NCBI RefSeq assembly: GCF_015595025.1
Contig: NZ_JADNRL010000019.1
Span: 499,386-563,385 of the forward strand
Direction of reading: 5' to 3'
Length of the DNA: 64,000 nucleotides
Source of the DNA: Halomonas sp. KAO
Lineage (GTDB): Bacteria > Pseudomonadota > Gammaproteobacteria > Pseudomonadales > Halomonadaceae
Position 1 is the first letter of the stretch, and each line of letters starts with the position of its first letter. Positions 43,944-52,254 of this stretch are shown one piece after another. The translations under genes and the position numbers were made by a program. Below the pieces are notes generated by a model that had not been told where the DNA came from, ran no database searches, and was given only the letters and a program-made list of their open reading frames with translations.

Positions 43944-44711
43944 TCACTGCATGCGAATCCCGCCGTCGAGGCGAATCACCTCGCCATTGAGCATGGTATT
44001 GGTGATGATCTGCTCGGCCATGCGGGCAAACTCCTCGGGCCGGCCGAGGCGCTTGGGGAAGGGCACGGCGGCCGCCAGGGCCTGGGCGGCCTCATCGGGG
44101 ATCTCGCTCATCATGGGAGTCTCGAAGACACCCGGGGCGATGGCCATGACCCTGACACCGTGGCGCGAGAGTTCGCGCGCTGCCGGAAGACTCATGCCTA
44201 CCACCCCGGCCTTGGAGGCGCTGTAGGCGCACTGCCCCACCTGACCGTCGAAGGCGGCGATGGAGGCGGTATTGATGATTACCCCACGCTCGCCATCCTC
44301 GCCCGGTGCATTCTTCGACATGGCGGCGGCGGCCAGGCGCATCACGTTGAAGGTTCCCACCAGGTTGATCTGGATCGCACGGTTATAGGCTTCCAGGTCG
44401 GCAGGGTTGCCCTCACGGTCGACCAGCTTGCCCACACTGACGACACCGGCACAGTGCACAACTCCCGCAAGACCGCCCTCACTACCGAGTTCGACGGCGG
44501 CATCCACCGCGGCCTGGATCTCCTCTCCCGAGGTGACATCGCCACGCACCGCCCGGGCCGCTTTTCCCAGGCGCTCGGCATGGTCATTCACGGCATCGCT
44601 CAGGTCACAGAGCACCACGCGGCCACCGGCGGCCACCAGGCGCTCGGCGGTGGCCGCACCCAGCCCGGAGGCGGCCCCGGTAATCAGGAAGGTACTGTCT
44701 TTGATCTGCAT
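43944..44711 (-). CDS. Short-chain 3-hydroxyacyl-CoA dehydrogenase
   Basis: NAD-dependent oxidation of 3-hydroxyacyl-CoA, of the 17-beta-HSD type 10 kind. 255 residues of Rossmann fold: cofactor loop [36 protein letters not shown] with the catalytic Tyr/Lys in YSASK, and an APGVFETPM segment near the C-terminus. GAGGAGTT precedes the ATG at 44711, 14 bp after the synthetase stop, so the two are co-transcribed. Substrate chain length is not known. Confidence 0.9.
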   Translation of the reverse strand: MQIKDSTFLITGAASGLGAATAERLVAAGGRVVLCDLSDAVNDHAERLGKAARAVRGDVTSGEEIQAAVDAAVELGSEGGLAGVVHCAGVVSVGKLVDREGNPADLEAYNRAIQINLVGTFNVMRLAAAAMSKNAPGEDGERGVIINTASIAAFDGQVGQCAYSASKAGVVGMSLPAARELSRHGVRVMAIAPGVFETPMMSEIPDEAAQALAAAVPFPKRLGRPEEFARMAEQIITNTMLNGEVIRLDGGIRMQ

Positions 44712-44725
44712 AGGAACTCCTCGAA

Positions 44726-46390
44726 TTACTCGCCTGCGGCCTTGTCGACGGCATCGGCACGCAGCTTGAAGCGTTGGATCTTGCCACTCGGCGTCTTGGG
44801 CAGCTCATCCACGAACTCGACCACCCGCGGGAAGGCGTGGGTCGAGAGGCGCTCGCGGACCTGCTGACGGATCTCGTCGGCCAGGGCGTCGCTCGGTTCA
44901 AAATTATCGCGAAGCACCACATAGGACTTGATGACCTCGCCGCGGATCTCGTCAGGCTGGCCCACGGCGGCCGATTCGGCCACCGCCGGGTGCGTCATGA
45001 CACTATTCTCGACATCGGTCGGCCCAACCCGATAGCCGGCGGTGGTGATGATATCGTCATCGCGGCCGGCGAACTGGAAGGTGCCATCCTCGTTGCGGAC
45101 CACCACGTCACCGGTCAGGTAGTACCCCTCGGCGAAGGGGTGCTTCTCCTGCCAGGTGTAACCGGGGAAGAAGAAGGCCGGAGAGTTCTCGATATCCACC
45201 GCCAGCACCCCGGGTTCGCCCGGTGGCAGCTCGTTGTACTCGGCATCGAGGATCGCCAGGCGATAGCCGGGCATGGGTACCCCCATGCCCCCGGCATGCT
45301 TGGGATGCTCGAGGGCCTGATGGTTGTTGCAGGTCATGCCGGTTTCGGTCTGACCGTAGTGGTCGGTCACCGGGCACCCCAGGGAGCGCTCCACCCAGTT
45401 CACCACTTCGGTATTGAGCGGCTCGCCGGCAGAGCTGGCCGCGCGTAGCTTGAGAGTCTGATGGGCATCGTCGAACAGGCCGGAGGCCTTCATCAGGCGA
45501 TAGGCGGTGGGGGCAGCGGCAAAGTTGGTGAGGCGGTGACGACGCATGAAGGCCAGTGCGCCCTCGGCCGTAAAGCCTGCCTCACAGAAATGCGTGGTCA
45601 CACCCAGCAGCAGCGGCCCGGTGATGGCGTAGTAGAGGCCGTAGGCCCATCCCGGATCGGCCATGTTCCAGAAGCGGTCGCTGTCGCGCAGGCCGACGGC
45701 CAGCTCCATATAGAGCGCGAAGGCCGGCATCGCGGCGAGCGGGACGGCCACGCCCTTGGGCTTGCCCACGGTGCCGGAGGTAAACATCTGCAGGAAGGGA
45801 GCCTCGCGGTCCAGACGCGGCGGCTGGGTCGCGACCGGTGCATGAGCCAGCGCCTGATGCCAGTCGAGATCGTCGGCATGCTCGCCGCTGGGGCCTCCCA
45901 CCGCCAGCACCGGCGGGCACTGGCTCAAGCCATCGAACTTATAGCGATTGGGGTGATCGGTGATCACCAGCTTGGTATCGGCGCGCCCCAGCCGGTAGTC
46001 GACGGAGTCGGGGCCGAAGGCGGTGAAGAGTGGCTGATAGACGGCACCGATCCGCCAGGTGGCCAGTATGGCCACCAGCAGCTGGGGCGAGCGTGGCAGC
46101 ATGCAGGCGATGCGGTCCCCCACGCCGAGGCCACGCTCGGCGAACCAGCCGGCGAGCCTGGCGCTTTCGGCCTCGAGCTCGGCGTAGGTCATCCGGTTGA
46201 CGTTGCCCTGAGTGTCCTCATGGACCAGGGCCAGCACATCGCCCCGCCCGGCTCGCAGGTGGCGACCACAGCAGGACTCGAAGGCGTTGAACTTGCCATC
46301 CCGGTGGTCGTCCAGGCGGGCGATGACGTCATCGATGGAGAATCGCTCCAGGTAGTCACGGTAGTTGGGCAGGCGGGCTTGCGTGCTCAT
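44726..46390 (-). CDS. Acyl-CoA synthetase (AMP-forming)
   Basis: Activates a carboxylic acid as acyl-AMP and then acyl-CoA. 554 residues of the ANL fold. It shows the P-loop MFTSGTVGKPKGVAVP, DHYGQTETGMTCNN, the AMP-binding YYLTGDVVVRNEDGTFQFAG hinge region, and the C-terminal TPSGKIQRFKLRA with the catalytic Lys. Medium-chain or short acids are likely from the neighbourhood; acetate is possible. The ATG at 46390 follows GAGGACAG. It is the first gene after the TetR regulator's own. Confidence 0.88.
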   Translation of the reverse strand: MSTQARLPNYRDYLERFSIDDVIARLDDHRDGKFNAFESCCGRHLRAGRGDVLALVHEDTQGNVNRMTYAELEAESARLAGWFAERGLGVGDRIACMLPRSPQLLVAILATWRIGAVYQPLFTAFGPDSVDYRLGRADTKLVITDHPNRYKFDGLSQCPPVLAVGGPSGEHADDLDWHQALAHAPVATQPPRLDREAPFLQMFTSGTVGKPKGVAVPLAAMPAFALYMELAVGLRDSDRFWNMADPGWAYGLYYAITGPLLLGVTTHFCEAGFTAEGALAFMRRHRLTNFAAAPTAYRLMKASGLFDDAHQTLKLRAASSAGEPLNTEVVNWVERSLGCPVTDHYGQTETGMTCNNHQALEHPKHAGGMGVPMPGYRLAILDAEYNELPPGEPGVLAVDIENSPAFFFPGYTWQEKHPFAEGYYLTGDVVVRNEDGTFQFAGRDDDIITTAGYRVGPTDVENSVMTHPAVAESAAVGQPDEIRGEVIKSYVVLRDNFEPSDALADEIRQQVRERLSTHAFPRVVEFVDELPKTPSGKIQRFKLRADAVDKAAGE

Positions 46391-46447
46391 GGGCTGTCCT
46401 CATGGTTTGTTTTGTGATTGTTATGGTTAGCAGTTAACGTAAGCGTA

Positions 46448-46464
46448 AACCTAACAAGCGCTAG
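46448..46464 (+). promoter_or_regulatory. Putative TetR operator, copy 1
   Basis: AACCTAACAAGCGCTAG lies 58 bp upstream of the acyl-CoA synthetase start. It matches the site at 47155-47171 at 15 of 17 positions, in inverted orientation. The AGCGCT core is palindromic. Confidence 0.6.
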
Positions 46465-46558
46465 GTCTAACCTAGCGAGTCGGACCGCACAGAACAAGGG
46501 CAGGAGCAGAGAGAAGCGCCTAGACGATGGTCGAGGCGGCGCCGAATAGGCGCCGGAT

Positions 46559-47149
46559 TCAAGGAGTTGAGGCTGAGCGCGTGATCATGGCCACCAGCTC
46601 ATCGGCCAGTTCGTCGGGGGTACGCGTGCCTTCCGGGTCATACCAGCGTACCGTCCAGTTGAGCGCCCCCATCACGAAACGGGAGACCAGGAAGCGATCA
46701 CCGTGGACCAGGCCTTCGGCCAGCGCCTCGTCGATCACCTCTTCCCACAACGCCTCGTAGGCGTCGCGCAGGTGGCTCAGATGGGCACGCGCCTCGGTGT
46801 CGAGTCGGCGCCACTCGTAGAGCGCAACCACATGGGCATTGCGATCGGTGAGCAGGGTCTCGAGGTGGGCACGCGCCATGGCATGCAAGCGTGCCGAGGC
46901 ACTGCTGTCACAGCGGGCAAGGGCGTCTCGAGCGATGATCAGGGCATTCTCGGTACCCTCTTCGATCACCGCAGCCAGGATCTCCTGCTTGTCGCGGAAA
47001 TGGTGGAAGAGGCTACCGGACTTGATGCCCATCTCCTGGGCCAGCATACGCACCGTGGTACGATCGAAGCCCTCCTGGACGAACAACTGGGCGGCCAGGC
47101 GGGTCAACTCCTTGCGGCGTGGGGACGCATTCATTACATTCATCGGCAT
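46559..47149 (-). CDS. TetR/AcrR family regulator
   Basis: 196 residues. The N-terminal helix-turn-helix reads FVQEGFDRTTVRMLAQEMGI, KSGSLFHHFRDKQEILAAVI, typical of TetR regulators; the C-terminal part is a ligand-binding helical bundle. No clear ribosome site favours 47149; the in-frame ATGs at 47143 and 47134 are alternatives. It sits between the acyl-CoA synthetase operon and the divergent thiolase, and the same 17-bp motif occurs upstream of both itself and the synthetase, so it most likely senses an acyl-CoA or acid and controls both. Confidence 0.88.
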   Translation of the reverse strand: MPMNVMNASPRRKELTRLAAQLFVQEGFDRTTVRMLAQEMGIKSGSLFHHFRDKQEILAAVIEEGTENALIIARDALARCDSSASARLHAMARAHLETLLTDRNAHVVALYEWRRLDTEARAHLSHLRDAYEALWEEVIDEALAEGLVHGDRFLVSRFVMGALNWTVRWYDPEGTRTPDELADELVAMITRSASTP

Positions 47150-47154
47150 TCACA

Positions 47155-47171
47155 CTAGCGCTTGCTTGGTT
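47155..47171 (-). promoter_or_regulatory. Putative TetR operator, copy 2
   Basis: On the minus strand AACCAAGCAAGCGCTAG, 15 of 17 positions shared with the site at 46448-46464. It begins five bases before the regulator start and stands in the gap with the divergent thiolase, so it could repress the regulator itself and the thiolase. Confidence 0.6.
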
Positions 47172-47228
47172 GAATGTGAGAGAACCACAGCCCCGCCAGT
47201 CGGTCAACGTGACACAGGGCAACTACAA

Positions 47229-47259
47229 CCATAACGACCATCACAGCCATAACGACCAT
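47229..47259. repeat. Direct repeat in the thiolase upstream region
   Basis: CCATAACGACCAT occurs at 47229-47241 and again at 47247-47259, 18 bases apart (start to start), within a wider ACAACCATAACGACCAT-like tract. It lies 49 bp before the thiolase start. Confidence 0.6.
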
Positions 47260-47307
47260 TACAACGCGGCCCCATCGGGTACCGCTCTCCACATCGGGAG
47301 AACCATC

Positions 47308-48495
47308 ATGAGCCACTCCAACGATATCGTCTTCCTCTCCGCCGCTCGCACCCCCATGGGCGGCATGCTCGGCAGCCTCTCCAGCCTCACCGCCCCCGAG
47401 CTCGGCGCCGTGGCCATCCGCGCCGCCATCGAACGTGCCGGCATCGACGCCGAGAGCATCGATGAGGGCATCATGGGGTGCGTGCTGCCGGCCGGCGTCA
47501 AGCAGGGGCCCGCACGCCAGGCCATGCGCCAGGCGGGCATTCCAGATGCCATCGGAGCCACCACCATCAACAAGCTGTGTGGCTCGGGCATGAAGGCCAC
47601 CATGCTGGCCCATGACCTGATTCGTGCGGGTAGCGCCGAGGTCGCCCTGGCCGGCGGCATGGAGTCCATGTCCAACGCCCCCCATGTACTGCCCAAGGCC
47701 CGCGCCGGGTATCGCCTGGGGCATGGCGAGCTGAAGGATCACATGTTCCTCGACGGCCTCGAGGATGCCGAGACCGGCAAGCTGATGGGCGTGTTCGCCC
47801 AGGATATCGCCACTCAGCGCGACTACAGCCGCGAGCGCCTCGACGACTTCGCCATCGCCTCGCTGGAACGTGCCATGGAGGCGACCAACGCCGGCCACCT
47901 GGATGCCGAGATGGCACCGGTCACCGTCACCAGCCGCAAGGGCGAGAGCGTGGTCAACCACGATGAGCAACCCTTCCAGGCCAAGCTCGACAAGATCCGT
48001 TCGCTGCGCCCCGCCTTCGCCAAGGAGGGCACCATCACCGCGGCCAACGCCAGTTCCATCTCCGATGGCGCATCGGCCTTGATCCTGGCAAGCGGTGCCG
48101 CCGCCGAGCGGCTCGGCGCCAAGCCTCTGGCACGCATGCTGGGCCACAGCACCCACTCCCAGCACCCCAGCGAGTTCACCATCGCCCCGGTGGGCGCCAT
48201 CGACAAGCTATTGAAGAAGCTCGACTGGAGCGTGGACGACGTCGACCTGTTCGAGATCAACGAGGCCTTCGCCGTGGTCACCCTGCTGGCCATGGACGGA
48301 CTCGATATCCCCCATGACAAGGTCAACGTCTTCGGCGGTGCCTGCGCCCAGGGCCACCCCATCGGCTCCACCGGCTCGCGTATCATCGCGACCCTGATCC
48401 ACGCCCTGCGCACCAAGGGTGGCAAGCGCGGCATCGCCAGCCTTTGCATCGGCGGCGGTGAAGCCACGGCGGTGGCCGTCGAGCTGATCGATTAA
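47308..48495 (+). CDS. Acetyl-CoA C-acetyltransferase (thiolase)
   Basis: Cleaves 3-ketoacyl-CoA to acetyl-CoA plus a shortened acyl-CoA, or condenses two acetyl-CoA. 395 residues, normal length. The active-site cysteine is in INKLCGSGMKATM; the second conserved cysteine region is CIGGGEATAV, and GGACAQGHPIGSTGSR holds the catalytic His. The ATG at 47308 is used. It is divergent from the TetR regulator and completes the catabolic group with the dehydrogenase, short-chain dehydrogenase and synthetase. Confidence 0.93.
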   Translation: MSHSNDIVFLSAARTPMGGMLGSLSSLTAPELGAVAIRAAIERAGIDAESIDEGIMGCVLPAGVKQGPARQAMRQAGIPDAIGATTINKLCGSGMKATMLAHDLIRAGSAEVALAGGMESMSNAPHVLPKARAGYRLGHGELKDHMFLDGLEDAETGKLMGVFAQDIATQRDYSRERLDDFAIASLERAMEATNAGHLDAEMAPVTVTSRKGESVVNHDEQPFQAKLDKIRSLRPAFAKEGTITAANASSISDGASALILASGAAAERLGAKPLARMLGHSTHSQHPSEFTIAPVGAIDKLLKKLDWSVDDVDLFEINEAFAVVTLLAMDGLDIPHDKVNVFGGACAQGHPIGSTGSRIIATLIHALRTKGGKRGIASLCIGGGEATAVAVELID

Positions 48496-48512
48496 GAGCA
48501 AGCGGGGGCCAG

Positions 48513-49316
48513 CTATCCCCTGGGGCGAGACAGGCGATCCAGGCGCAGTCGCTGGCGGTCATCGAACAGCCGTCGACTTCCCGCTGCCACCGCGGCCAGG
48601 GTGCCGAAGCCGGTACCCAGGGTGATGGTGAACATGATAAGAATCTGATACTTAACCGCCAGCCCCGGCGACGTGCCGGCCAGTATCTGGCCGGTCATCA
48701 TCCCCGGCAGGCTGACCACCCCGGCGGCGGCCATGGCGTTGATCATCGGCATCAGGCCGCTGCGCATCGCCTCGCGGCGAATATCGCCGACCGCCTGCTG
48801 CCAAGGCTCACCGAGCATCAGGCGGTTCTCGATCGCGGCTCGCTGGCGCCAGGCGGTGTCGGTGAGCCGGTCCATCGCCAGGGCCACGCCGGTCATGGTG
48901 TTGCCGAGCATCATGCCCAGCAGCGGGATGGCATACTGGGGGCGATACCAGGGCTCCGGGCCGATGATCAGGGTCAGCGTCAGCACGGTGACGCTGAACG
49001 ACGACAGGAACATCGCCACGGTGCCGATACCGAAGGCCCAGCCGCCGAGCAGACGACGCCGCTGGCGCGCCATCACCTCGCGTCCGGCGATCAGCAGCAT
49101 GGCGAGCGCCATCAGTGCCACCCAGTACAGGCGTGCCGAGGCGAACAGCGCCTCGAGCACCAGACCAATCAGCGCCAGCTGGATCACCGTGCGCGACGCG
49201 GCGATGAGCAGGCTGCGTCCCATCCCCAGCCTGGCAACAGCGGTGCAGCCGGCCAGCGCCACCACCATCAAGGCCGCCAGGGCCAGCTGCCACCAGGCAA
49301 GCGCAATCACATCCAT
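48513..49316 (-). CDS. fetB: Iron export ABC transporter permease FetB
   Basis: Membrane permease of the FetAB (YbbLM, UPF0014) transporter, linked in E. coli to iron export and oxidative stress resistance. 267 residues with about seven membrane helices. Markers are RTVIQLALIGLVLEALF, GPEPWYRPQYAIPLLGMMLG and LPGMMTGQILAGTSP. It overlaps FetA by ten bases. Iron export is inferred from the family. Confidence 0.9.
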   Translation of the reverse strand: MDVIALAWWQLALAALMVVALAGCTAVARLGMGRSLLIAASRTVIQLALIGLVLEALFASARLYWVALMALAMLLIAGREVMARQRRRLLGGWAFGIGTVAMFLSSFSVTVLTLTLIIGPEPWYRPQYAIPLLGMMLGNTMTGVALAMDRLTDTAWRQRAAIENRLMLGEPWQQAVGDIRREAMRSGLMPMINAMAAAGVVSLPGMMTGQILAGTSPGLAVKYQILIMFTITLGTGFGTLAAVAAGSRRLFDDRQRLRLDRLSRPRG

Positions 49317-49921
49317 GCCGCCACCTCTATCAGCTCGCTGCCCGCGATGCGCCAGTGGCGTTGTGCCACCCGGGCGATCTGGTCAGGGTTGTGGGCGACC
49401 CAGATCACCGGCCAGCCCCGCTCCCGGATGCGCTGGGACAACCAGGTCTCGATCCGTCGGGTGGTGGCGTCGTCCAGATTGGCGGTGGGCTCATCGAGCA
49501 GCAGGGCTGCCGGCTCACGGCTGATCGCCCGCAACAGTGCCAGGCGCTGCTTCTCTCCGGAGGAGAGCCGCGCCACCTGCCAGTCCAGCACTTCTGGGGT
49601 AAACCCCAACGCCTCCAGGTCCGTGTCACTGGGTCGGGGCATATGCTCGCCCACCCGCTCCGCCCACCACTGACTCTCCGCGGGTACCAGCATGACCTTC
49701 GCTCGCCACGCATGCGCCGGCAGTGATGACTGGGCAATATCGCCCAACCATACCTGGCCACCATGTGGCTCAAGATCAGCCACGGCACGCAGCAGGCGGC
49801 TCTTGCCCGAACCGCTGGGGCCGGAAAGGCAGTGAACCTCGCCAGCATGGATGGTCAGGCTTGCATCGGCGAGCTCACCCACCGCGAGCCGCTCCAGGCT
49901 CAGGGCATCGATAGTCGACAA
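49307..49921 (-). CDS. fetA: Iron export ABC transporter ATPase FetA
   Basis: ATP-binding partner of FetB. 204 residues with Walker A LSGPSGSGKSRLLRA, signature LSSGEKQRLALLRA and Walker B LLLDEPTANLDD. A TTG at 49921 is chosen as start: GGAG stands six bases before it, whereas the upstream TTG at 49948 has no good site. The promoter region overlaps the arsenic-type operator at 49959-49981 on the divergent side. Confidence 0.9.
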   Translation of the reverse strand: MSTIDALSLERLAVGELADASLTIHAGEVHCLSGPSGSGKSRLLRAVADLEPHGGQVWLGDIAQSSLPAHAWRAKVMLVPAESQWWAERVGEHMPRPSDTDLEALGFTPEVLDWQVARLSSGEKQRLALLRAISREPAALLLDEPTANLDDATTRRIETWLSQRIRERGWPVIWVAHNPDQIARVAQRHWRIAGSELIEVAAWM

Positions 49922-49958
49922 GACAGTCTCCAGGCAACAACACGGCAACCTTATTGAG

Positions 49959-49981
49959 AATATATGGAAAAATCATATATT
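49959..49981. promoter_or_regulatory. Putative ArsR operator, left end of the arsenic island
   Basis: AATATATG-GAAAAAT-CATATATT, eight perfect pairs. The word ATATATGGAA (49960-49969) recurs on the minus strand in the gapdh-arsJ operator (54562-54553). It is far more AT-rich than its surroundings. The 167 bp from here to the ACR3 remnant hold no gene I can support. Confidence 0.6.
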
Positions 49982-50148
49982 GTCGGCACGGACATCTTCG
50001 AACTCATCGACCCGCCTTATCGGAAACAGCGTGATCAGCTCGCCGAGTAACGACCTGCCCGGTCTCGAACGCTACTCCGAACGCAAGGAGTCGGCCGAGC
50101 AGCCAGCCAACCGTGTCAACCAGCGCGCCATCTGACAGGAGTCACGCC

Positions 50149-50307
50149 ATGGCTACACATCAGTCAGCACGGCCCCCTGATACCTCGGAGGGCATGGGGC
50201 TCTTCGAGCGTTTTCTCTCGGTATGGGTGGCGCTGGTGCGCATCGCCAATACCACCCGATCCCGCTTCCCGGCCGCCACACCGGCCGGCGACGCCACGAG
50301 GAGCTGA
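50149..50307 (+). pseudogene. Collapsed ACR3 arsenite exporter remnant
   Basis: An in-frame 52-residue open frame with a good ribosome site (GACAGGAG). Residues 15-29 (GMGLFERFLSVWVAL) look like the start of an ACR3 arsenite carrier, and residues 28-41 (ALVRIANTTRSRFP) look like its last cytoplasmic helix end. The whole middle of the protein, about 300 residues, is missing. The join lies at a VAL, the kind of repeat where slipped recombination could fuse the two ends. A real small membrane peptide is an alternative; the ACR3 reading is from memory of the family. Confidence 0.55.
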
Positions 50308-50310
50308 CCC

Positions 50311-50595
50311 ATGGCCATCGAGTTCAGTGCGCGCGCCCGGACCTGGCTGCAAGACCGCGGCAGCATCGTCACGGTGCGCCTCGCGCCACGCCACGGCTGC
50401 TGCGGCAGCCTGGCCAGTCTCGCCGTGGCGGACGCCGCTGCCCCCGCGACGCCACAGCGCTATCGTTGCCTCGACCACGAGGGGATCACACTCTATATTG
50501 CCCCGGAGCTGGCCGACGAGGGGCTGCGTGTCGACCTCGAGGGGTGGGGCCCCTTCCGTCATCTCTACGTGGACGGCGCGCCCCTGGCCAGGTAA
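50311..50595 (+). CDS. CC/Se-motif family protein in the arsenic island
   Basis: A 94-residue protein with paired cysteines C30-C31 in RLAPRHGCCGSLASL. It resembles the CC/Se-motif (seleno)protein family, in which one cysteine can be selenocysteine, and which often sits with arsenic genes. The pattern also fits GSIVTVRL, then a strand HEGITLYIAPEL. The start follows GAGGAG inside the previous frame. Its chemistry is not established; thiol redox or arsenic binding are guesses. Confidence 0.6.
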   Translation: MAIEFSARARTWLQDRGSIVTVRLAPRHGCCGSLASLAVADAAAPATPQRYRCLDHEGITLYIAPELADEGLRVDLEGWGPFRHLYVDGAPLAR

Positions 50596-50634
50596 CCCCC
50601 TTGCATCGCGGCGCCCTCCGGTGAGGATCAGACA

Positions 50635-51849
50635 ATGACGGCGACCCTCCTGCGGCGCTTCCCGCTGCTTATCATCGTGCTGGCCCAGCTGTTCGGTACC
50701 TCGCTATGGTTCTCCGTCAACGGCGTGGGACACTCCCTGTCGCGCGATCTGGGCCTCTCCGAGACGGGCCTGGGTCACCTGACCCTAGCCGTGCAGACAG
50801 GCTTTATCGCCGGAACGCTGTTAATCGCCACCACCGGCCTGGCCGACCGCTTCCGCGCCAGCCGACTCTTCGCCGTCTCCAGCCTTGCCGGCGCCCTGGC
50901 CAATGCCGGCTTCGTGCTGGTAGCCGACCATCTGCCCCTGGCGCTTACCTTGCGCCTGCTGACCGGGCTGTGCCTCGCCGGCATTTACCCGCTGGGCATG
51001 AAGCTGGTGATCGGCTGGACCCCGAAGCACACCGGGGCGGCCCTGGCCTGGCTGGTGGGCATGCTGACCCTGGGCACCGCCCTGCCCCACCTGCTGCGCG
51101 GCATCACCATCGGCCTGCCCTGGGAGTGGCCGCTGCTGGGGGCCTCACTGCTGGCACTAATCGGCGGCGGCCTGATCCGGCGCCTTGGCGACGGTCCTCA
51201 TCTGCCCCCTTCGAGCGGCAGTGCAAGACTGACCGAGGGGCTGGCGGCCCTTGGCGAGGGGCGGTTTCGCGCCGTGGCCGGAGGCTACTTCGGACACTGC
51301 TGGGAGCTCTATGCACTGTGGACGCTGGTGCCCTTCCTGGTCGCCAGGGAGGTGGCACGTCTCGACGCCTCCCTCGCCTGGGTTCCCTGGCTGTCGTTTG
51401 GCATCATCGCCTTGGGGCTTTGCGGCTGTGTGGGCGGCGGAGAGCTGAGCCGAAGGCTCGGCAGCCTGTGGGTGGCACGCTGGGCGCTGATTGTCTCGGG
51501 GCTGATCTGCCTGGCCTACCCGCTGATGACCTGGCTACCGCCCTGGCTGCTGCTGGGGCTACTGGCCCTGTGGGGCCTCAGCGTGATCGCCGATTCGCCG
51601 CAGTTCTCGGCCCTGGCCGCGGCCAGTGCCCCTCGCGAACGGGTCGGCTCGACCCTGGCAGTCATGAACACCGTGGGTTTCGCGCTCACCATTCCCGCCA
51701 TCTCACTGACCACCTCGCTATGGTCTCTTCAAGGAGCCTGGGTGGTGTGGTGGCTGCTGCCGGGGCCGCTGCTGGGCCTCTGGGCCATGCGACGCCTGAC
51801 CGAACAGCAGGCGTCTCCCGTCATCGATGCCGAGAGACGCCAAGACTGA
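50635..51849 (+). CDS. MFS transporter, arsenic island
   Basis: 404 residues with about 12 membrane helices. It opens with QLFGTSLWFSVNGVGHSLSR and has the loop GLADRFRASRL between helices 2 and 3 and GMKLVIGWTPKHTGAALAWL. It lacks the specific features of ArsJ and I do not know its substrate. It is the third gene from the operator at 49959 and ends one base before the convergent arsR stop, so an arsenic-related export role is plausible but unproven. Confidence 0.75.
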   Translation: MTATLLRRFPLLIIVLAQLFGTSLWFSVNGVGHSLSRDLGLSETGLGHLTLAVQTGFIAGTLLIATTGLADRFRASRLFAVSSLAGALANAGFVLVADHLPLALTLRLLTGLCLAGIYPLGMKLVIGWTPKHTGAALAWLVGMLTLGTALPHLLRGITIGLPWEWPLLGASLLALIGGGLIRRLGDGPHLPPSSGSARLTEGLAALGEGRFRAVAGGYFGHCWELYALWTLVPFLVAREVARLDASLAWVPWLSFGIIALGLCGCVGGGELSRRLGSLWVARWALIVSGLICLAYPLMTWLPPWLLLGLLALWGLSVIADSPQFSALAAASAPRERVGSTLAVMNTVGFALTIPAISLTTSLWSLQGAWVVWWLLPGPLLGLWAMRRLTEQQASPVIDAERRQD

Positions 51850-52200
51850 TCAGCACAGTGCCGCTCGCCGCTCCGGGCGATTGCCCATGTGCGCCAGGCG
51901 CTCCTGCAGGGTGACAAGGGCGCCTGCGTGCCCCTCGGCCGCGGCCTCCAGCGCGGCCGCCGCCCAGCCGGGCAGTGCCGGTGCCAGGCCGTAGTAGACC
52001 CACTGGCCCTCGCGGCGATCGTTGAGCAGTCCGCAGTGGCGCAGCTGGGCGAGATGACGGGAGACCTTGGGTTGCGAGGCCTCCAGGGCATGGGTCATCT
52101 CGCAGACACACAGCTCCCCCTCGCGCAGGACCAGCAGGGTGAGCATCAGGCGCGTCTCGTCACTCAGGCACTTGAACAGGCGCAGCGGGTCCAGCGTCAT
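51850..52200 (-). CDS. arsR: ArsR-family arsenic-responsive repressor
   Basis: 116 residues. The arsenite-binding cysteines are C31 and C33 in GELCVCEM, at the start of the recognition region, followed by EASQPKVSRHLAQLRHCGLL, the helix-turn-helix. A last cysteine ends the protein (ALC). The ATG at 52200 follows AAGGAATT; an upstream ATG at 52230 lacks a site. It ends the gapdh-arsJ-arsR run on the minus strand and probably binds the operators at 49959-49981 and 54543-54562. Confidence 0.9.
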   Translation of the reverse strand: MTLDPLRLFKCLSDETRLMLTLLVLREGELCVCEMTHALEASQPKVSRHLAQLRHCGLLNDRREGQWVYYGLAPALPGWAAAALEAAAEGHAGALVTLQERLAHMGNRPERRAALC

Positions 52201-52254
52201 CGAGAATTCCTTGTCGAGGCTCTCGGCCATTCTACGCCACGGCCCGGGCCAGGT

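Noticed and set aside
49948..49948. TTG start for FetA at 49948
   Set aside because: TTG at 49921 has a GGAG site at proper spacing, while the upstream one does not.
49964..50050. 28-codon open frame starting inside the left arsenic operator
   Set aside because: No ribosome site, its start codon is part of the palindrome, and I see no similarity. Kept out as a gene.
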